DNA of 64,000 nucleotides from Piscinibacter sp. (lineage in GTDB: Bacteria; Pseudomonadota; Gammaproteobacteria; Burkholderiales; Burkholderiaceae_C): contig JAGOAS010000019.1 of assembly GCA_017983795.1 (NCBI GenBank), positions 1 to 64,000 of the forward strand. Reading direction: 5' to 3'. A program made the translations under genes and the position numbers. Under the pieces are notes generated by a model, which saw only the letters and a list, made by a program, of their open reading frames with translations, made no database searches and was not told the origin of the DNA. Of the stretch, positions 25,053 through 34,858 are shown in pieces (position 1 is the first letter of the stretch; each line of letters starts with the position of its first letter).

Positions 25053-26592
25053 CCTCGGGCGCACCTTCCTGCAGAGCGTCGAGCGCAGCCCGCGCCAGGT
25101 GGCGATCGTCGACGGCGGCCTGCGCCTGAGCTACCTCGAATGGGCGCGGCGCATCGGCGCGGTGCAGCGCGGGTTGGCCGATGCCGGCCTCGCTCGCGGC
25201 GACCACCTGCTGGTGGTGCTGCAGAACCGCTGGGAGATGGCCACGCTGCACTGGGCCTGCCAGTTCGCCGGCATCGTGATGACGCCGCTCAACTGGCGCG
25301 CCAAGCCGGAAGAGATCGACTACTGCCTCGTCGATGCCGAGGCGAAGGCGATCGTCTGGGAGCCCGTCGCGGACGCCGCGGTGGCCGCTTCCTGCGCAGC
25401 GAGTCAGGCGCTGCGCATCGGGGTGGGCGAGGTGCATGGCGCGACGGTGCGTTTCGAGGACTGGATTGAAGCGGCCGCCGAGCCGGTGCCGCAGGCCGAG
25501 GCTTCGGACTGGTCGCTGATGCTCTATACGAGCGGCACCACCGGCAAGCCGAAGGGCGTGCCGCGACGCCAGCGCGCCGAGCGCATCGCCGCTCTGGCGC
25601 ACGTGGCGCAAAACCGCTATGCGGTGGGCGAGTGCACCCTGGGCGTGATGCCGCTGTACCACACGATGGGCGTGCGCTCGCTGTTGTCGCTGGCGCTGAT
25701 CGATGGCCGCATCGTCTGCCTGCCGCGCTTCGACGCCGCTCGCGCGCTGGAGGCGATCCGCGACGAGCGAGTGACGCACCTCTACCTCGTGCCCACGCTC
25801 TACCACGACCTGCTCTCGCACCCCGCCTTCGCGAGCACCGACACCCGCAGCGTGCGCAAGCTCGGCTTCGCCGGCGCGCCGATGCACGACGCGCTGCTGC
25901 AGCGGCTGCAGGCGGCGTTCGAGCCGGAGCTGTTCGTCAACCACTACGGCAGCTCCGAGATCTACACCTTCTCGATCAACCAGCGTGCGGTCGAGAAGCC
26001 GGGCTCCGCGGGGCGTGCCGGGCTCAACACGCGGCTGCGCGTCGTCCGGCTCGAACAGCACGATGCGGCCTGCGTGGTCGCGCCGATGGAAGAGGGCCAG
26101 ATCATCGCCGAGCTGCGCAGCGACGAGGCCTTCGAGGGCTACCACAAGCGCCCCGACGCCGATGCCCGCAGTCTGCACGGCGGCTGGTACTTCACCGGCG
26201 ACACCGGCTACGTGGACCACGACGGCGACCTGTTCGTCACCGGCCGTGTCGACGACATGATCATCAGCGGCGGCGAGAACATCTCGCCGGTCGACATCGA
26301 GTCCGTCCTGTCGCTGCACCCGGCTGTCGACGAGGTGGCCGTTGCCGGCCTGCATGACGCGCGCTGGGGCCAGAAGGTCGTCGCCTTCGTGAAGACACGC
26401 CAGCCGGTGGACGCGCAGGCACTCGACGCGCACTGCCGCGACAGCGATCTCGTCAACTTCAAGCGCCCGCGTGACTACGTCTTCGTGCGCGAGATTCCCA
26501 AGAGCCCGGTTGGCAAGGTGCTGCGGCGCAAGTTGCAGTCGGGCGAGTACGAGCCCGTGGACACCACGCTGCCCGCCATCCCACCCGCCTGA
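25045..26592 (+). CDS. hmfD: 2-furoate-CoA ligase (AMP-forming acyl-CoA synthetase)
   Basis: This 515-aa ANL-superfamily enzyme activates an acid to its CoA thioester via an adenylate. Motifs are the ATP-binding loop [66 protein letters not shown] and the C-terminal [13 protein letters not shown] with the catalytic Lys. In the furan pathway this step makes 2-furoyl-CoA, the substrate of HmfABC. The 2-furoate specificity is inferred from the adjacent hmf genes; benzoate-type ligases look similar. Confidence 0.85.
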   Translation: MLDLGRTFLQSVERSPRQVAIVDGGLRLSYLEWARRIGAVQRGLADAGLARGDHLLVVLQNRWEMATLHWACQFAGIVMTPLNWRAKPEEIDYCLVDAEAKAIVWEPVADAAVAASCAASQALRIGVGEVHGATVRFEDWIEAAAEPVPQAEASDWSLMLYTSGTTGKPKGVPRRQRAERIAALAHVAQNRYAVGECTLGVMPLYHTMGVRSLLSLALIDGRIVCLPRFDAARALEAIRDERVTHLYLVPTLYHDLLSHPAFASTDTRSVRKLGFAGAPMHDALLQRLQAAFEPELFVNHYGSSEIYTFSINQRAVEKPGSAGRAGLNTRLRVVRLEQHDAACVVAPMEEGQIIAELRSDEAFEGYHKRPDADARSLHGGWYFTGDTGYVDHDGDLFVTGRVDDMIISGGENISPVDIESVLSLHPAVDEVAVAGLHDARWGQKVVAFVKTRQPVDAQALDAHCRDSDLVNFKRPRDYVFVREIPKSPVGKVLRRKLQSGEYEPVDTTLPAIPPA

Positions 26593-26607
26593 GGAGAACT
26601 CGTCGCC

Positions 26608-28053
26608 ATGACCGCTGCGCACACCAGCCTGCGAAGCTGGCTCCGCCACCTTGCCGCCAGCGACCGCCTCGCCGCCATCCGGCCCGGCGTGGCACTCGAG
26701 CACGAGCTCGCCGCCATCGCCAAACGTCTCGACGGGCGGCAGGCGGCGCTCTTCCCACGTCCGGGCGGGCACTCGATCCCGGTGGTCTCGGGCTTCATGT
26801 CGCGCCGCTCCTGGATCGCCGAAGCGATGGGCGTGCCGGAGGCTCGCCTGCTGCAGCACTTTCGTGCTGCGGCCGAGAAGCCGCTGCCCTGGCGCGAGGT
26901 GGACCCGGCCGCAGCGCCGGTGCAGCAGATCGTGCACCGCTTCGACGGCGGCGCCGCCGACATCCGCACGCTGCTGCCCGTCCCGACGCACAGCGAGCAC
27001 GACCACGGCGCCTACATCACCGCCGGCCTGGTGATCGCGCGAAACCCCAAGACGGGCGTGCAGAACGTCTCGATCAACCGGATCCAGATCCACGGCCCGG
27101 ACCGGCTCGGCATCCTGATCCTGCCGCGCCATCTGCATGCCTTCTTCGCCGCCGCGGAGGCCAAGGGCGAGCCGCTGGAGGTGGCGATCGCGATCGGCGT
27201 GGACCCGCTGACGGCGCTCGCATCGCAAGCCATCGTCCCGATCGACTGCGACGAGCTGGAGATCGCGGGCGCCCTGCACGGCGCGCCGCTGCCTGTGGCG
27301 AAGTGCCTGACCAACGACGTGCGCGTGCCGGCCGAGGCCGAGATCGTCATCGAAGGCCGCCTGCTGCCCCGCGTGCGCGAGCTCGAGGGGCCGTTCGGCG
27401 AGTTTCCGAAGTACTACAGCGCCCGCGAGGAACGCGAGGTCATCGCGGTCGACGCGGTGACGCACCGCCGCGATCCGCTCTTCCACACCATCGTGCCGGC
27501 CGAGATGGAGCATCTGCTGCTGGGGGCGATCCCGCGCGAAGCCACCATGCTCGCGCACCTGCAGCGCAGCTTCCCGAACGTGACCGACGTGCACCTGACC
27601 GTCGGCGGCGTTGCGCGCTACCACCTCGTCGTGCAGCTGAGGAAGACGCGCGAGGGGCAGGCCAAGAACGTGATGCTCGGCGCCTTCGCCGGCCATTACG
27701 ACATCAAGCAGGTGATCGTGGTCGACGAAGACGTCGACATCCACGACGCCAACGAGGTCGAGTGGGCCGTGGCCACGCGCTTCCAGGCCGACCGCGACCT
27801 CGTCGTGATCGCTGGCGCGCAGGGGTCCGCCCTGGATCCGTCGACCACGGTCGGCTTTCCCGGCAACAAGCCCTCGCCCGAGTGGCAGGGCTACGGCGCC
27901 AAGATGGGGCTCGATGCGACCAAGCCGCTGAGCAGCGCCGAGCACGTCTTCACGCGCGTGCGTATCCCCGGCGAGCGCGAGGTCGACCTCGCCCGGGTCG
28001 TGGCCGCCACCGGCGCCGCTGCGCTCGTCGGCACACCGCTGGAGGCCGAGTGA
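26608..28053 (+). CDS. hmfF: UbiD family decarboxylase, probable 2,5-furandicarboxylate decarboxylase
   Basis: This 481-aa prenylated-FMN-dependent decarboxylase is preceded by GAGGAG. UbiD motifs include [55 protein letters not shown] (with active-site acidic residues) and [18 protein letters not shown]. Beside hmfABCD it fits HmfF, which converts 2,5-furandicarboxylate to 2-furoate. A role in ubiquinone synthesis is unlikely inside this catabolic operon. It overlaps the UbiX-type cofactor gene by 3 nt. Confidence 0.87.
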   Translation: MTAAHTSLRSWLRHLAASDRLAAIRPGVALEHELAAIAKRLDGRQAALFPRPGGHSIPVVSGFMSRRSWIAEAMGVPEARLLQHFRAAAEKPLPWREVDPAAAPVQQIVHRFDGGAADIRTLLPVPTHSEHDHGAYITAGLVIARNPKTGVQNVSINRIQIHGPDRLGILILPRHLHAFFAAAEAKGEPLEVAIAIGVDPLTALASQAIVPIDCDELEIAGALHGAPLPVAKCLTNDVRVPAEAEIVIEGRLLPRVRELEGPFGEFPKYYSAREEREVIAVDAVTHRRDPLFHTIVPAEMEHLLLGAIPREATMLAHLQRSFPNVTDVHLTVGGVARYHLVVQLRKTREGQAKNVMLGAFAGHYDIKQVIVVDEDVDIHDANEVEWAVATRFQADRDLVVIAGAQGSALDPSTTVGFPGNKPSPEWQGYGAKMGLDATKPLSSAEHVFTRVRIPGEREVDLARVVAATGAAALVGTPLEAE

Positions 28054-28652
28054 AGCGGCTCATCGTGGCGATCACCGGCGCCAGCGGCGCCATCTACGGC
28101 GTGCGCCTGCTGCAGCTGCTGCGCGCCGTTCCCGAGGTGGAGACGCACCTCGTGCTGTCCCAGGCCGGCGGGCTGACCGCCGCACAGGAGCTGGACATGA
28201 CACGCGGCGACCTGGAGGCGCTGGCCGACGTCGTGCACAACCCGCGCGACATCGGCGCATCGGTGGCCAGTGGATCCTTCGTCACCGACGGCATGGTGGT
28301 TGCGCCCTGCTCGATGAAGACGCTGGCCAGCATCGCGCTCGGCCTGGCCGACAACCTGGTCAGCCGCGCCGCCGATGTCGTGCTCAAGGAGCGGCGCCGC
28401 CTGGTGCTGCTGGCGCGCGAGACCCCGCTGAACCAGGCGCACCTGCGCAACATGCTGGCGGTCACCGAGATGGGCGGCGTGATCTGCCCGCCGGTGCCTG
28501 CGTTCTACCAGCGCCCGAGGTCGCTCGACGATGTCGTCGACCACACCTGCGTGCGCGTGCTCGACCTGTTCGGCCTTGCCGACAGTGCGGCCGCCGCTTC
28601 CCCCCTCACCGTGCGTCGCTGGCCGGGGCTGGCCCCGGCTTCGGCCGCATGA
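28050..28652 (+). CDS. hmfG: UbiX-type flavin prenyltransferase
   Basis: The 200-aa protein starts at GTG 28050 ([20 protein letters not shown]). It has the flavoprotein-type fold motifs [50 protein letters not shown] and [20 protein letters not shown]. UbiX-type enzymes attach a dimethylallyl group to FMN, making the prFMN cofactor required by the UbiD-type enzyme encoded just before it. It is equivalent to HmfG of the furan clusters. The Pro/Ala-rich tail after residue 180 is slightly extended. Confidence 0.92.
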   Translation: MKRLIVAITGASGAIYGVRLLQLLRAVPEVETHLVLSQAGGLTAAQELDMTRGDLEALADVVHNPRDIGASVASGSFVTDGMVVAPCSMKTLASIALGLADNLVSRAADVVLKERRRLVLLARETPLNQAHLRNMLAVTEMGGVICPPVPAFYQRPRSLDDVVDHTCVRVLDLFGLADSAAAASPLTVRRWPGLAPASAA

Positions 28653-28681
28653 CTCTCGACGAAAAACACCAGGAGACTCCC

Positions 28682-29884
28682 GTGAAGAGCATTGTCATTG
28701 CCGCCGCCGCAGCCACCACGCTGCTGGCCAGCCTGCCTGCCACCGCGAAGCTGAACTCGTGCGACGGCCCGATCGTCTTCGGCACCACCCTCAGCGAAAC
28801 CGGCCCCTTCTCCACGCTGGCCGACCGCTGGCGCAAGATGACCGAGGTCTTCGCCGAGGAGATCAACAAGAGCGGCGGCATCGCGGTGAAGGCCTGCAAC
28901 AAGAAGCTGCCGCTGCAGTTCGTCATCTACGACGACCAGAGCGTGCCGGCCACGGCCGTGCAGCTCTACGAGAAGATGGCCACGGTCGACAAGGTCGACT
29001 TCTTCGTCGGTCCCGACTGGAGTTCGATCGGCGGGCCGGTGCCGCCGATCGCCGACAAGTACCAGATCCCGATGGTGATGGCCAACGTGGCCACGCCCGC
29101 GCTCTACGACCGCGGCCTGAAGTACGCCTGGGGCACGCCCTTTCCGGTGGTTCCCAACTGGTCGACGCGCTACTTCGACATGCTGAGCAAGGTCAGCCCG
29201 AAGCCGCAATCGATCTATTTCATCACCCACGACAACCCGGTGATGAAGGGGATCACCGCCACCTGGAGCAAGAAGGCCGAGGCGCAAGGCCTGAAGGTGC
29301 TGGGCAACGAGACCTTCAGCCCCGAACTGAAGGACTTCACCGCGCTGATCGCCAAGGTTCGCGCCGCCAAGGCCGACGTCATCTACATCAGCTCCTACGA
29401 CAACGCCTCGGTGCCGCTGGTGCAGCAGATGCGCCAGCTGAAGGTGCGCGCGATGGACGTGCACCACACGATGTTGACGGGCGCGCTGGCGCGCCAGGTG
29501 GGTGCCGACATCGAGGGCATGACCGGCGAGCTGAGCTGGTACCCGGGCGTGAAGGGTGCCTACAGCGAGCTTGTCGAGACCGTCATGCAGCGCTCCAACG
29601 TCACGATGTTCGACTACATCTGGACGCTCAGCCGGCTGACCTCGTACCTGGCGATGGTTCAGGGCATCGAGAAGGCCGGGGTGGTCGATCGGGAGAAGGT
29701 GCGCGAGGCGCTCTTCAAGGCGACGATCAAGAGCCCTGCCGGTGACGTCACCTTCGACGAGCGCGGCTTCCCGAACACGGGCGCCTTCACCGTGCAGATG
29801 CAGAGCGGCAAGGTGAACGTGGTGTGGCCGCCGGAGATCGCCACCGGCAAGCTGGCCTGGCCTTCGCCGAGCTGGCAGCAGTGA
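28682..29884 (+). CDS. ABC transporter periplasmic substrate-binding protein (branched-chain/aromatic type), set 1
   Basis: The 400-aa protein starts at GTG 28682 with AGGAGA ahead (VKSIVIAAAAATTLLASLPA, signal peptide). Mature motifs are CDGPIVFGTTLSETGPFSTL, DFFVGPDWSSIGGPVPPIAD and YKQ-like ligand-binding regions of Leu/Ile/Val-binding-protein homologues, many of which bind aromatic acids. It is the first gene of a four-gene importer inserted between hmfG and the hydroxylase gene, so furan acids are a likely ligand (inference). Confidence 0.88.
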   Translation: MKSIVIAAAAATTLLASLPATAKLNSCDGPIVFGTTLSETGPFSTLADRWRKMTEVFAEEINKSGGIAVKACNKKLPLQFVIYDDQSVPATAVQLYEKMATVDKVDFFVGPDWSSIGGPVPPIADKYQIPMVMANVATPALYDRGLKYAWGTPFPVVPNWSTRYFDMLSKVSPKPQSIYFITHDNPVMKGITATWSKKAEAQGLKVLGNETFSPELKDFTALIAKVRAAKADVIYISSYDNASVPLVQQMRQLKVRAMDVHHTMLTGALARQVGADIEGMTGELSWYPGVKGAYSELVETVMQRSNVTMFDYIWTLSRLTSYLAMVQGIEKAGVVDREKVREALFKATIKSPAGDVTFDERGFPNTGAFTVQMQSGKVNVVWPPEIATGKLAWPSPSWQQ

Positions 29885-29906
29885 GGCCGGAGCGCGGACA
29901 CCGGTC

Positions 29907-30773
29907 ATGGAAGTCCTGCTTCAAGTGCTGATCGGCGGCGTGCTGCTCGGCGGGCTCTACGCGCTAGTCGCGTTCGGGCTCTCGCTGATCTACGGCGTCG
30001 TCCGCATCCTCAACTTCGCGCACGGCACGCTGCTGGCGGTCTGCGGCGTGGCGGCGAGCCTGGCGTTCTCGGCCTGGCAGCTGCACCCGGCGCTGATCGC
30101 CGCGCTGCTCGCGCCGCTGCTGTTCGCCTTCGCCTGGGCCTACTACCACCTGCTGCTGCGCCCGCTGGCCTCGCGCAATCATTTCGAGGGCACGGTGGGC
30201 ACGGTGCTGGTCACGGTGGGCACGCTGATGATCCTGTCGGACCTGACCGCCAAGGCGGCCGGTGCGACCCAGCGCAACATCCCGCTGCGCCTGCCGGCGC
30301 TGGAGTTCGGCGAGATCGTCGTCTCCAGCACGCAGATGCTGATCCTCGGCGGCATCGTCGTGCTGACGATCGTCATGCATCTGCTGCTCAAGCACACCTG
30401 GTTCGGCCGGGCGGTGCGGGCGGTAACCCAGGACGGCGTCGGAGCGCAGATCTGCGGTGTGCGCAGCGTGCACATGAAGGCGCTCACCTTCGCCTTCGGC
30501 TCGGCCACCGTCGCGGTGGCAGCGGTGCTGTACGTGCTGTCCTTCCCGGTCGATCCCTACATGGGCTTCGGCCTGACGGTGAAGGCCTTCACGATCATCG
30601 TCGTCGGCGGCATCGGCAACCTGCCGGGCGCGCTGCTGGCCGGCGTATTCCTCGGCGTGGCCGAGGGGCTCACGGGCCTGTACTGGAAGCCCGAGTGGGC
30701 GCCGGCGCTGAGCGTGATCGCGATGCTGCTGATCCTGGTCGTGTGGCCCAAGGGGCTGGGGAGGACGGCATGA
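29907..30773 (+). CDS. ABC transporter permease, LivH type, set 1
   Basis: This 288-aa integral membrane protein has about eight hydrophobic helices, opening LQVLIGGVLLGGLYALVAFG with the LivH motif LSLIYGVVRILNFAHGTLLA. The conserved cytoplasmic loop AVRAVTQDGVGAQICGVR would contact the ATPase, and VKAFTIIVVGGIGNLPGALL is typical of the family. It overlaps the next gene by 4 nt. Confidence 0.93.
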   Translation: MEVLLQVLIGGVLLGGLYALVAFGLSLIYGVVRILNFAHGTLLAVCGVAASLAFSAWQLHPALIAALLAPLLFAFAWAYYHLLLRPLASRNHFEGTVGTVLVTVGTLMILSDLTAKAAGATQRNIPLRLPALEFGEIVVSSTQMLILGGIVVLTIVMHLLLKHTWFGRAVRAVTQDGVGAQICGVRSVHMKALTFAFGSATVAVAAVLYVLSFPVDPYMGFGLTVKAFTIIVVGGIGNLPGALLAGVFLGVAEGLTGLYWKPEWAPALSVIAMLLILVVWPKGLGRTA

Positions 30774-32569
30774 AGGCGCTGCATCGTCTGCCCCCCCTGC
30801 TGGGATTGGGCCTGGTCGCGGCGCTGGCGGCGCTGCCGTTCAGCGGCAATGCCTACCTGACCACCTTCGCCTTCACGGTGCTGATTGCCTACATCCTCGG
30901 CCAGAGCTGGGATTGGGTGGCCGGCGAGATGGGCTACGTCAACCTGGGCCACTATGCCTTCTACGGCATCGGCGCCTATGCCTTTGCCATCGTGCTGGTC
31001 GGCGGATCGCCGTTCTGGCTCGCCTTCGTGGCGGCGCTGGGCGTCACGGCCATCGCCGCGCTGCTGCTCGCGGTGCCGCTGTTCCGCCTGCACGGCGACT
31101 ACTTTGCCTTCGCATCGCTGGCGCTGCTGCCGTTGCTGGAAGTGCTGGCCTACAACCTGACGCCGATCACGCGAGGCGCCGACGGCATCGTGCTGCCGGT
31201 GGCCCAGGTGCTCAAGCCGGCCTATCTCATCGCGCTGGTCGTGTGCGTGATCACCTTTGCCGTCACGCTGCGCATCCACGGCGCCCGCTTCGGCTATGCG
31301 CTCAAGAGCATCCGCAACGACGAGCAGGTGGCGGAGACGGTGGGCGTGCGCATCGCGCCGGTCAAGCGGCGCGTGCTGGTTCTTTCCGGCGTGTTCGGCG
31401 CGGCAGCGGGGGCTTTGCAGGCCTGGCAGATGAGTTACATCGACCCGGCCACCGTATTCGGGCTGAACGTCGCGCTGGCGCCGATCGCGATGGTGCTGTT
31501 CGCCGGCTCGGGCTTGCGCTACGGGCCGCTGATCGGCGTCTTGCTGCTCGCCTCCATGCAGCAGTGGCTGCTGGTCAGCGTCAAGGGCTTCCAGGCCACG
31601 CTGTACGGCGCAACGCTGCTGCTCATCGGCCGCTTCATGCCGGGCGGCTTTCTGCGCGCGAAGTGGGTGCGACGGATCCCGGGGCTGGCGGAGTTCGGCC
31701 GCGAGCACCATGAGCACGCGGCGGCCAGCGCGATGCAGGCACCGGCACAAGCAGCCGGCGAGCTTCCGCTGCCGACGCTGCAGGTCGCCGGGCAGCGGCC
31801 TCTCATCGAGCTGCAGGGCGTGCGCATGCAGTTCGGCGGCAACGTTGCCGTCAACGACGTCAGCCTGTCCATCCGCGCCGGCGAGATCGTCGGGCTGATC
31901 GGCCCCAACGGTTCCGGCAAGACGACGCTGTTCAACTGCATCTCGCGGGTCTATGCACCCACCGCCGGTCGCGTGCTGTTCGACGGACAAGACCTCGCAG
32001 ATCTGGGGCGCGATGGCATCGCCCGCCTGGGAGTCGGGCGCACTTACCAGATCCCGCGCCCGTTCTCCGACCTGACGGTGCAGGAGAACATCGCCATCCC
32101 GCTGATGTTCGGCGCGAATCCGCTCTCGCCGCGCGATGCCCTGCGCGAGGCGCGCGCCTTCGTCGACTACGCGGAACTCGGCCCGCGGCTGCACGACCGC
32201 GCCGATGCGCTGTCGATGCAGGAGAAGAAGGCGCTCGAGTTCGCGCGCGCACTGGCCTGCCGCCCGCGCCTGCTGCTGGTCGACGAGGTGGCCTCCGGGC
32301 TGACGCCGGCCGAGGTGAAGCGCTTCGTCGAACACATCCGCCACGTGCGCGACCGCTACGGCATCACCGTGATCTGGGTCGAGCACATCTTCTCCGCCCT
32401 GGAGCAGGTGGTCGACCGCGTGATCGCGCTCGAGCAGGGCGTGCTGATCGCCGATGGGCCACTCGACGCCGTGGTCAGGAACGAGCGGGTGCTGGCCACC
32501 TACCTGGGCGCGGGCGCGGCCGCCGCCCAGCCGTCGCCGCCGCCAGTGCTGATCGAGGGAGCCGCCTGA
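30770..32569 (+). CDS. fused LivM permease - LivG ATPase, set 1
   Basis: This 599-aa protein joins two parts that are usually separate. Residues about 1-315 are a LivM permease ([40 protein letters not shown], the ATPase-contact loop [18 protein letters not shown]). An Ala/Pro-rich linker (about 325-345) leads to a LivG ATPase with Walker [16 protein letters not shown] and Walker [17 protein letters not shown]. Its ABC signature is unusual, [15 protein letters not shown], where LSGGQ or LSYGQ is normal. Fusion fixes permease and ATPase stoichiometry. It sits between the LivH and LivF genes with 4-nt and 1-nt overlaps. Confidence 0.92.
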   Translation: MKALHRLPPLLGLGLVAALAALPFSGNAYLTTFAFTVLIAYILGQSWDWVAGEMGYVNLGHYAFYGIGAYAFAIVLVGGSPFWLAFVAALGVTAIAALLLAVPLFRLHGDYFAFASLALLPLLEVLAYNLTPITRGADGIVLPVAQVLKPAYLIALVVCVITFAVTLRIHGARFGYALKSIRNDEQVAETVGVRIAPVKRRVLVLSGVFGAAAGALQAWQMSYIDPATVFGLNVALAPIAMVLFAGSGLRYGPLIGVLLLASMQQWLLVSVKGFQATLYGATLLLIGRFMPGGFLRAKWVRRIPGLAEFGREHHEHAAASAMQAPAQAAGELPLPTLQVAGQRPLIELQGVRMQFGGNVAVNDVSLSIRAGEIVGLIGPNGSGKTTLFNCISRVYAPTAGRVLFDGQDLADLGRDGIARLGVGRTYQIPRPFSDLTVQENIAIPLMFGANPLSPRDALREARAFVDYAELGPRLHDRADALSMQEKKALEFARALACRPRLLLVDEVASGLTPAEVKRFVEHIRHVRDRYGITVIWVEHIFSALEQVVDRVIALEQGVLIADGPLDAVVRNERVLATYLGAGAAAAQPSPPPVLIEGAA

Positions 32570-33276
32570 TGCTGAGCCTCAACCAACTCGCCGTCGACCA
32601 CGGCAAGCTGCGCGCGCTGTGGGACGTCTCGATGCGTGTCGGGCGCGGCGAGCGCGTCGGCCTGCTCGGCGCCAACGGAGCCGGCAAGTCCACGGCCATG
32701 GGGGCCATCGTCGGCCTGTACGCCGTGGCGTCCGGCGGCATCGAGTTCGATGGCGCACCGCTGCTGCGTGCATCGACCTCGCAGACCGTCGCTCGCGGCA
32801 TCGCGCTGGTGCCGGAAGGACGGCGCCTGTTCCCCGGCATGACGGTTCAGGAGAACCTGGCCATGGGTGCCTACGCCGCAGCGTCCCGGCGTGCACTCGA
32901 CGAACCCCTGGAGCAGGTCTTCGGCCTCTTTCCCATCCTGCGTCAGAAGGCCAGGCAGAACGCCGGCGAACTCAGCGGCGGACAACAGCAGATGGTGGCC
33001 ATCGGCCGTGCGCTCATGTCGCGCCCGCGCCTGCTCCTGCTCGACGAGCCTTTCATCGGCGTGGCGCCCTTGTTGGTCGACGAGATCCTCGCCGCACTGC
33101 GCCGCATTGCAGAGCAGGGCGTGACCATGCTGCTCGTCGAGCAGAACACCCATCGCGCACTCGACTTCGTCGATCGTGCCTACGTACTCGAGAACGGACG
33201 CACCGTGTTGGAGGGCAGCCGCGAGGCGCTGCTCGGCGACCCGGCCTTTGCCGCCAAGTTCCTGGGCCTCGAATGA
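32569..33276 (+). CDS. ABC transporter ATPase, LivF type, set 1
   Basis: This 235-aa ATPase has Walker A GLLGANGAGKSTAMGAIVG, LivF-specific ALVPEGRRLFPGMTVQENL, signature ELSGGQQQMVAIGRALMS and Walker B LLLLDEPFIGVAPLLVDE. It partners with the LivG half of the fusion protein to power uptake. ATG 32569 shares a base with the previous stop (TGATG). Confidence 0.94.
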   Translation: MLSLNQLAVDHGKLRALWDVSMRVGRGERVGLLGANGAGKSTAMGAIVGLYAVASGGIEFDGAPLLRASTSQTVARGIALVPEGRRLFPGMTVQENLAMGAYAAASRRALDEPLEQVFGLFPILRQKARQNAGELSGGQQQMVAIGRALMSRPRLLLLDEPFIGVAPLLVDEILAALRRIAEQGVTMLLVEQNTHRALDFVDRAYVLENGRTVLEGSREALLGDPAFAAKFLGLE

Positions 33277-33292
33277 ACCCGGAGACATGTCG

Positions 33293-34075
33293 ATGACGAG
33301 AGAAGAAGAGATCGTCGCGCGCTCGAACGCGTCTCGTGCGCAGTACCGCGCCGACACGCCGGCCTGGTACCGCGGCGAACTGCATCTGGCCTTCACGCTG
33401 GTGTTCACCGTGGGCGTGATCGTCTACTGCGCCGCGCGCCTGCAGCAGCCCTCCTGGCTGGAATGGGTGGGCGTGGTGCTGCCGATGTTCCTGTTCGGCA
33501 ACTGGGCCGAATGGGCGGCGCACCGCTACCTGCTGCACAGCCCGAGGAGCCTGCTGAAGTCGGCCTACAAGCGCCACGTCAACACGCACCACCAGTTCTT
33601 CTCGCACAGGACGCTGGACTACCACGGTCATCGCGATTGGCGCGCGCTGCTGTTCCCCCCGTTCGCCCCGGTGCTGTTCGTGCTGGCGGCGCTACCGCCT
33701 GCCCTGCTGCTGGGCGCGGTGTGGACGCCCAACACCGGCTACATCGCGATGCTGACCATGGCCGCGTACTTCCTGATGTACGAGGGGCTGCACACGCTGT
33801 CCCACATCGAGCACCCGCTGCTCGATCGCCTGCCGCTCGTCAACACCGTGCGGCGCATGCACGTGCTGCACCACAACCCGGACTTCATGCACACCCGCAA
33901 CTTCAATCTCACCTTTCCGATCTGCGATGCGCTGTTCGGCACCAGCGACCTGGACAAGGGCGTGATCGGCACGCTGTTCAACGGCATGTCCGACGCAGCC
34001 CGCAAGCCCGAGGACCGCGCCCGTGTCGAGGCGCAGCAAAGCGAACGCGGCCGCGCTGCCGCCAGGAGTCTGTGA
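33293..34075 (+). CDS. membrane di-iron hydroxylase (fatty acid hydroxylase/sterol desaturase superfamily)
   Basis: The 260-aa protein starts at MTREEEIVARSNASRAQY; GGAG is better spaced for ATG 33293 than for the upstream ATG 33287. It has about four hydrophobic helices (for example LHLAFTLVFTVGVIVYCAAR) and the histidine clusters that bind two irons: HRYLLH, HVNTHHQFFSH, HTLSHIEH and HVLHH. Members use O2 to hydroxylate or desaturate lipid-like or small hydrophobic substrates. It is not part of the known hmf sets. In this operon it might oxidise a methyl- or hydroxymethyl-furan before the SDR and ALDH steps, which is speculative. Confidence 0.82.
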   Translation: MTREEEIVARSNASRAQYRADTPAWYRGELHLAFTLVFTVGVIVYCAARLQQPSWLEWVGVVLPMFLFGNWAEWAAHRYLLHSPRSLLKSAYKRHVNTHHQFFSHRTLDYHGHRDWRALLFPPFAPVLFVLAALPPALLLGAVWTPNTGYIAMLTMAAYFLMYEGLHTLSHIEHPLLDRLPLVNTVRRMHVLHHNPDFMHTRNFNLTFPICDALFGTSDLDKGVIGTLFNGMSDAARKPEDRARVEAQQSERGRAAARSL

Positions 34076-34848
34076 TGCCCTCAGTTTCCGAGGCACGGCT
34101 GGAAGGCCGGGCCGCCATCGTGACCGGTGCCGCGCAGGGCATCGGGGCCCGCTACGCCGCGGCGCTGGCCGCGGCGGGCGCCGCCGTGGCCTGCTGCGAC
34201 GTGCTCGATGCCGAACCGGTGGCGGCACGTATTCGTGATGCCGGCGGGCGCGCGATCGCGCTGCGCGTCGACGTCACGTCCCAGGAATCGGCGCGCGCGA
34301 TGGCGGCGGCCACGCTCGAGGCCTTCGGTCGCATCGACGTGCTGGTCAACAACGCGGGGCTGTTCGCCAACCTGGCGATGAAGCCGTTCGACCAGATCGA
34401 CGCCGCCGAGTGGGACCGGGTGATGGCGGTCAACGTGCGCGGCAGCTTCGAGTGTGCCAAGGCGGTCGTGCCGCAGATGCGCGCGCAGGGCTACGGCAAG
34501 ATCGTCAACATCGGTTCGGGCACGGTGTTCAAGGGTGCCCCGATGCTGCTGCACTACGTGGCCTCCAAGGGTGCCGTGACCGCGATGACGCGTGCGCTGG
34601 CACGCGAGCTCGGCGATGCCGGCATCCGCGTCAACACGCTGTCGCCGGGGCTGACCGCCAGCGAGAACACGCTGGCCAATCCGGCGTGGCAGGGGGCGGT
34701 GAGCGCCAACAACATCGCCAGCCGCGCGATCAAGCGCGAGGTCACCCCCGAGGACTTGTGCGGCACGCTGGTCTATCTGGCCAGCGCGGAGAGCGACTTC
34801 GTCACCGGCCAGGTGATCGTGGTCGACGGCGGCTCGGTGATGCACTGA
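34075..34848 (+). CDS. short-chain dehydrogenase/reductase (SDR)
   Basis: This 257-aa classical SDR has the cofactor loop IVTGAAQGIGARYAAAL, VLVNNAGLFANLAM, Ser in KIVNIGSGTVF, and the active site HYVASKG with Tyr161 and Lys165. The Asp in CCDVLD after strand 2 favours NAD over NADP. The C-terminal FVTGQVIVVDGGSVMH is typical. Next to an aldehyde dehydrogenase it probably oxidises an alcohol to an aldehyde, for example furfuryl alcohol or hydroxymethylfurfural (inference). ATG overlaps the previous stop. Confidence 0.9.
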   Translation: MPSVSEARLEGRAAIVTGAAQGIGARYAAALAAAGAAVACCDVLDAEPVAARIRDAGGRAIALRVDVTSQESARAMAAATLEAFGRIDVLVNNAGLFANLAMKPFDQIDAAEWDRVMAVNVRGSFECAKAVVPQMRAQGYGKIVNIGSGTVFKGAPMLLHYVASKGAVTAMTRALARELGDAGIRVNTLSPGLTASENTLANPAWQGAVSANNIASRAIKREVTPEDLCGTLVYLASAESDFVTGQVIVVDGGSVMH

Positions 34849-34858
34849 CGAGGCCGCC

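Noticed and set aside
26608-28652. ubiquinone biosynthesis ubiD/ubiX
   Set aside because: Both are inside a catabolic and transport operon beside hmfABCD; duplicated, pathway-specific UbiD/UbiX pairs are known in aromatic and furan acid degradation.
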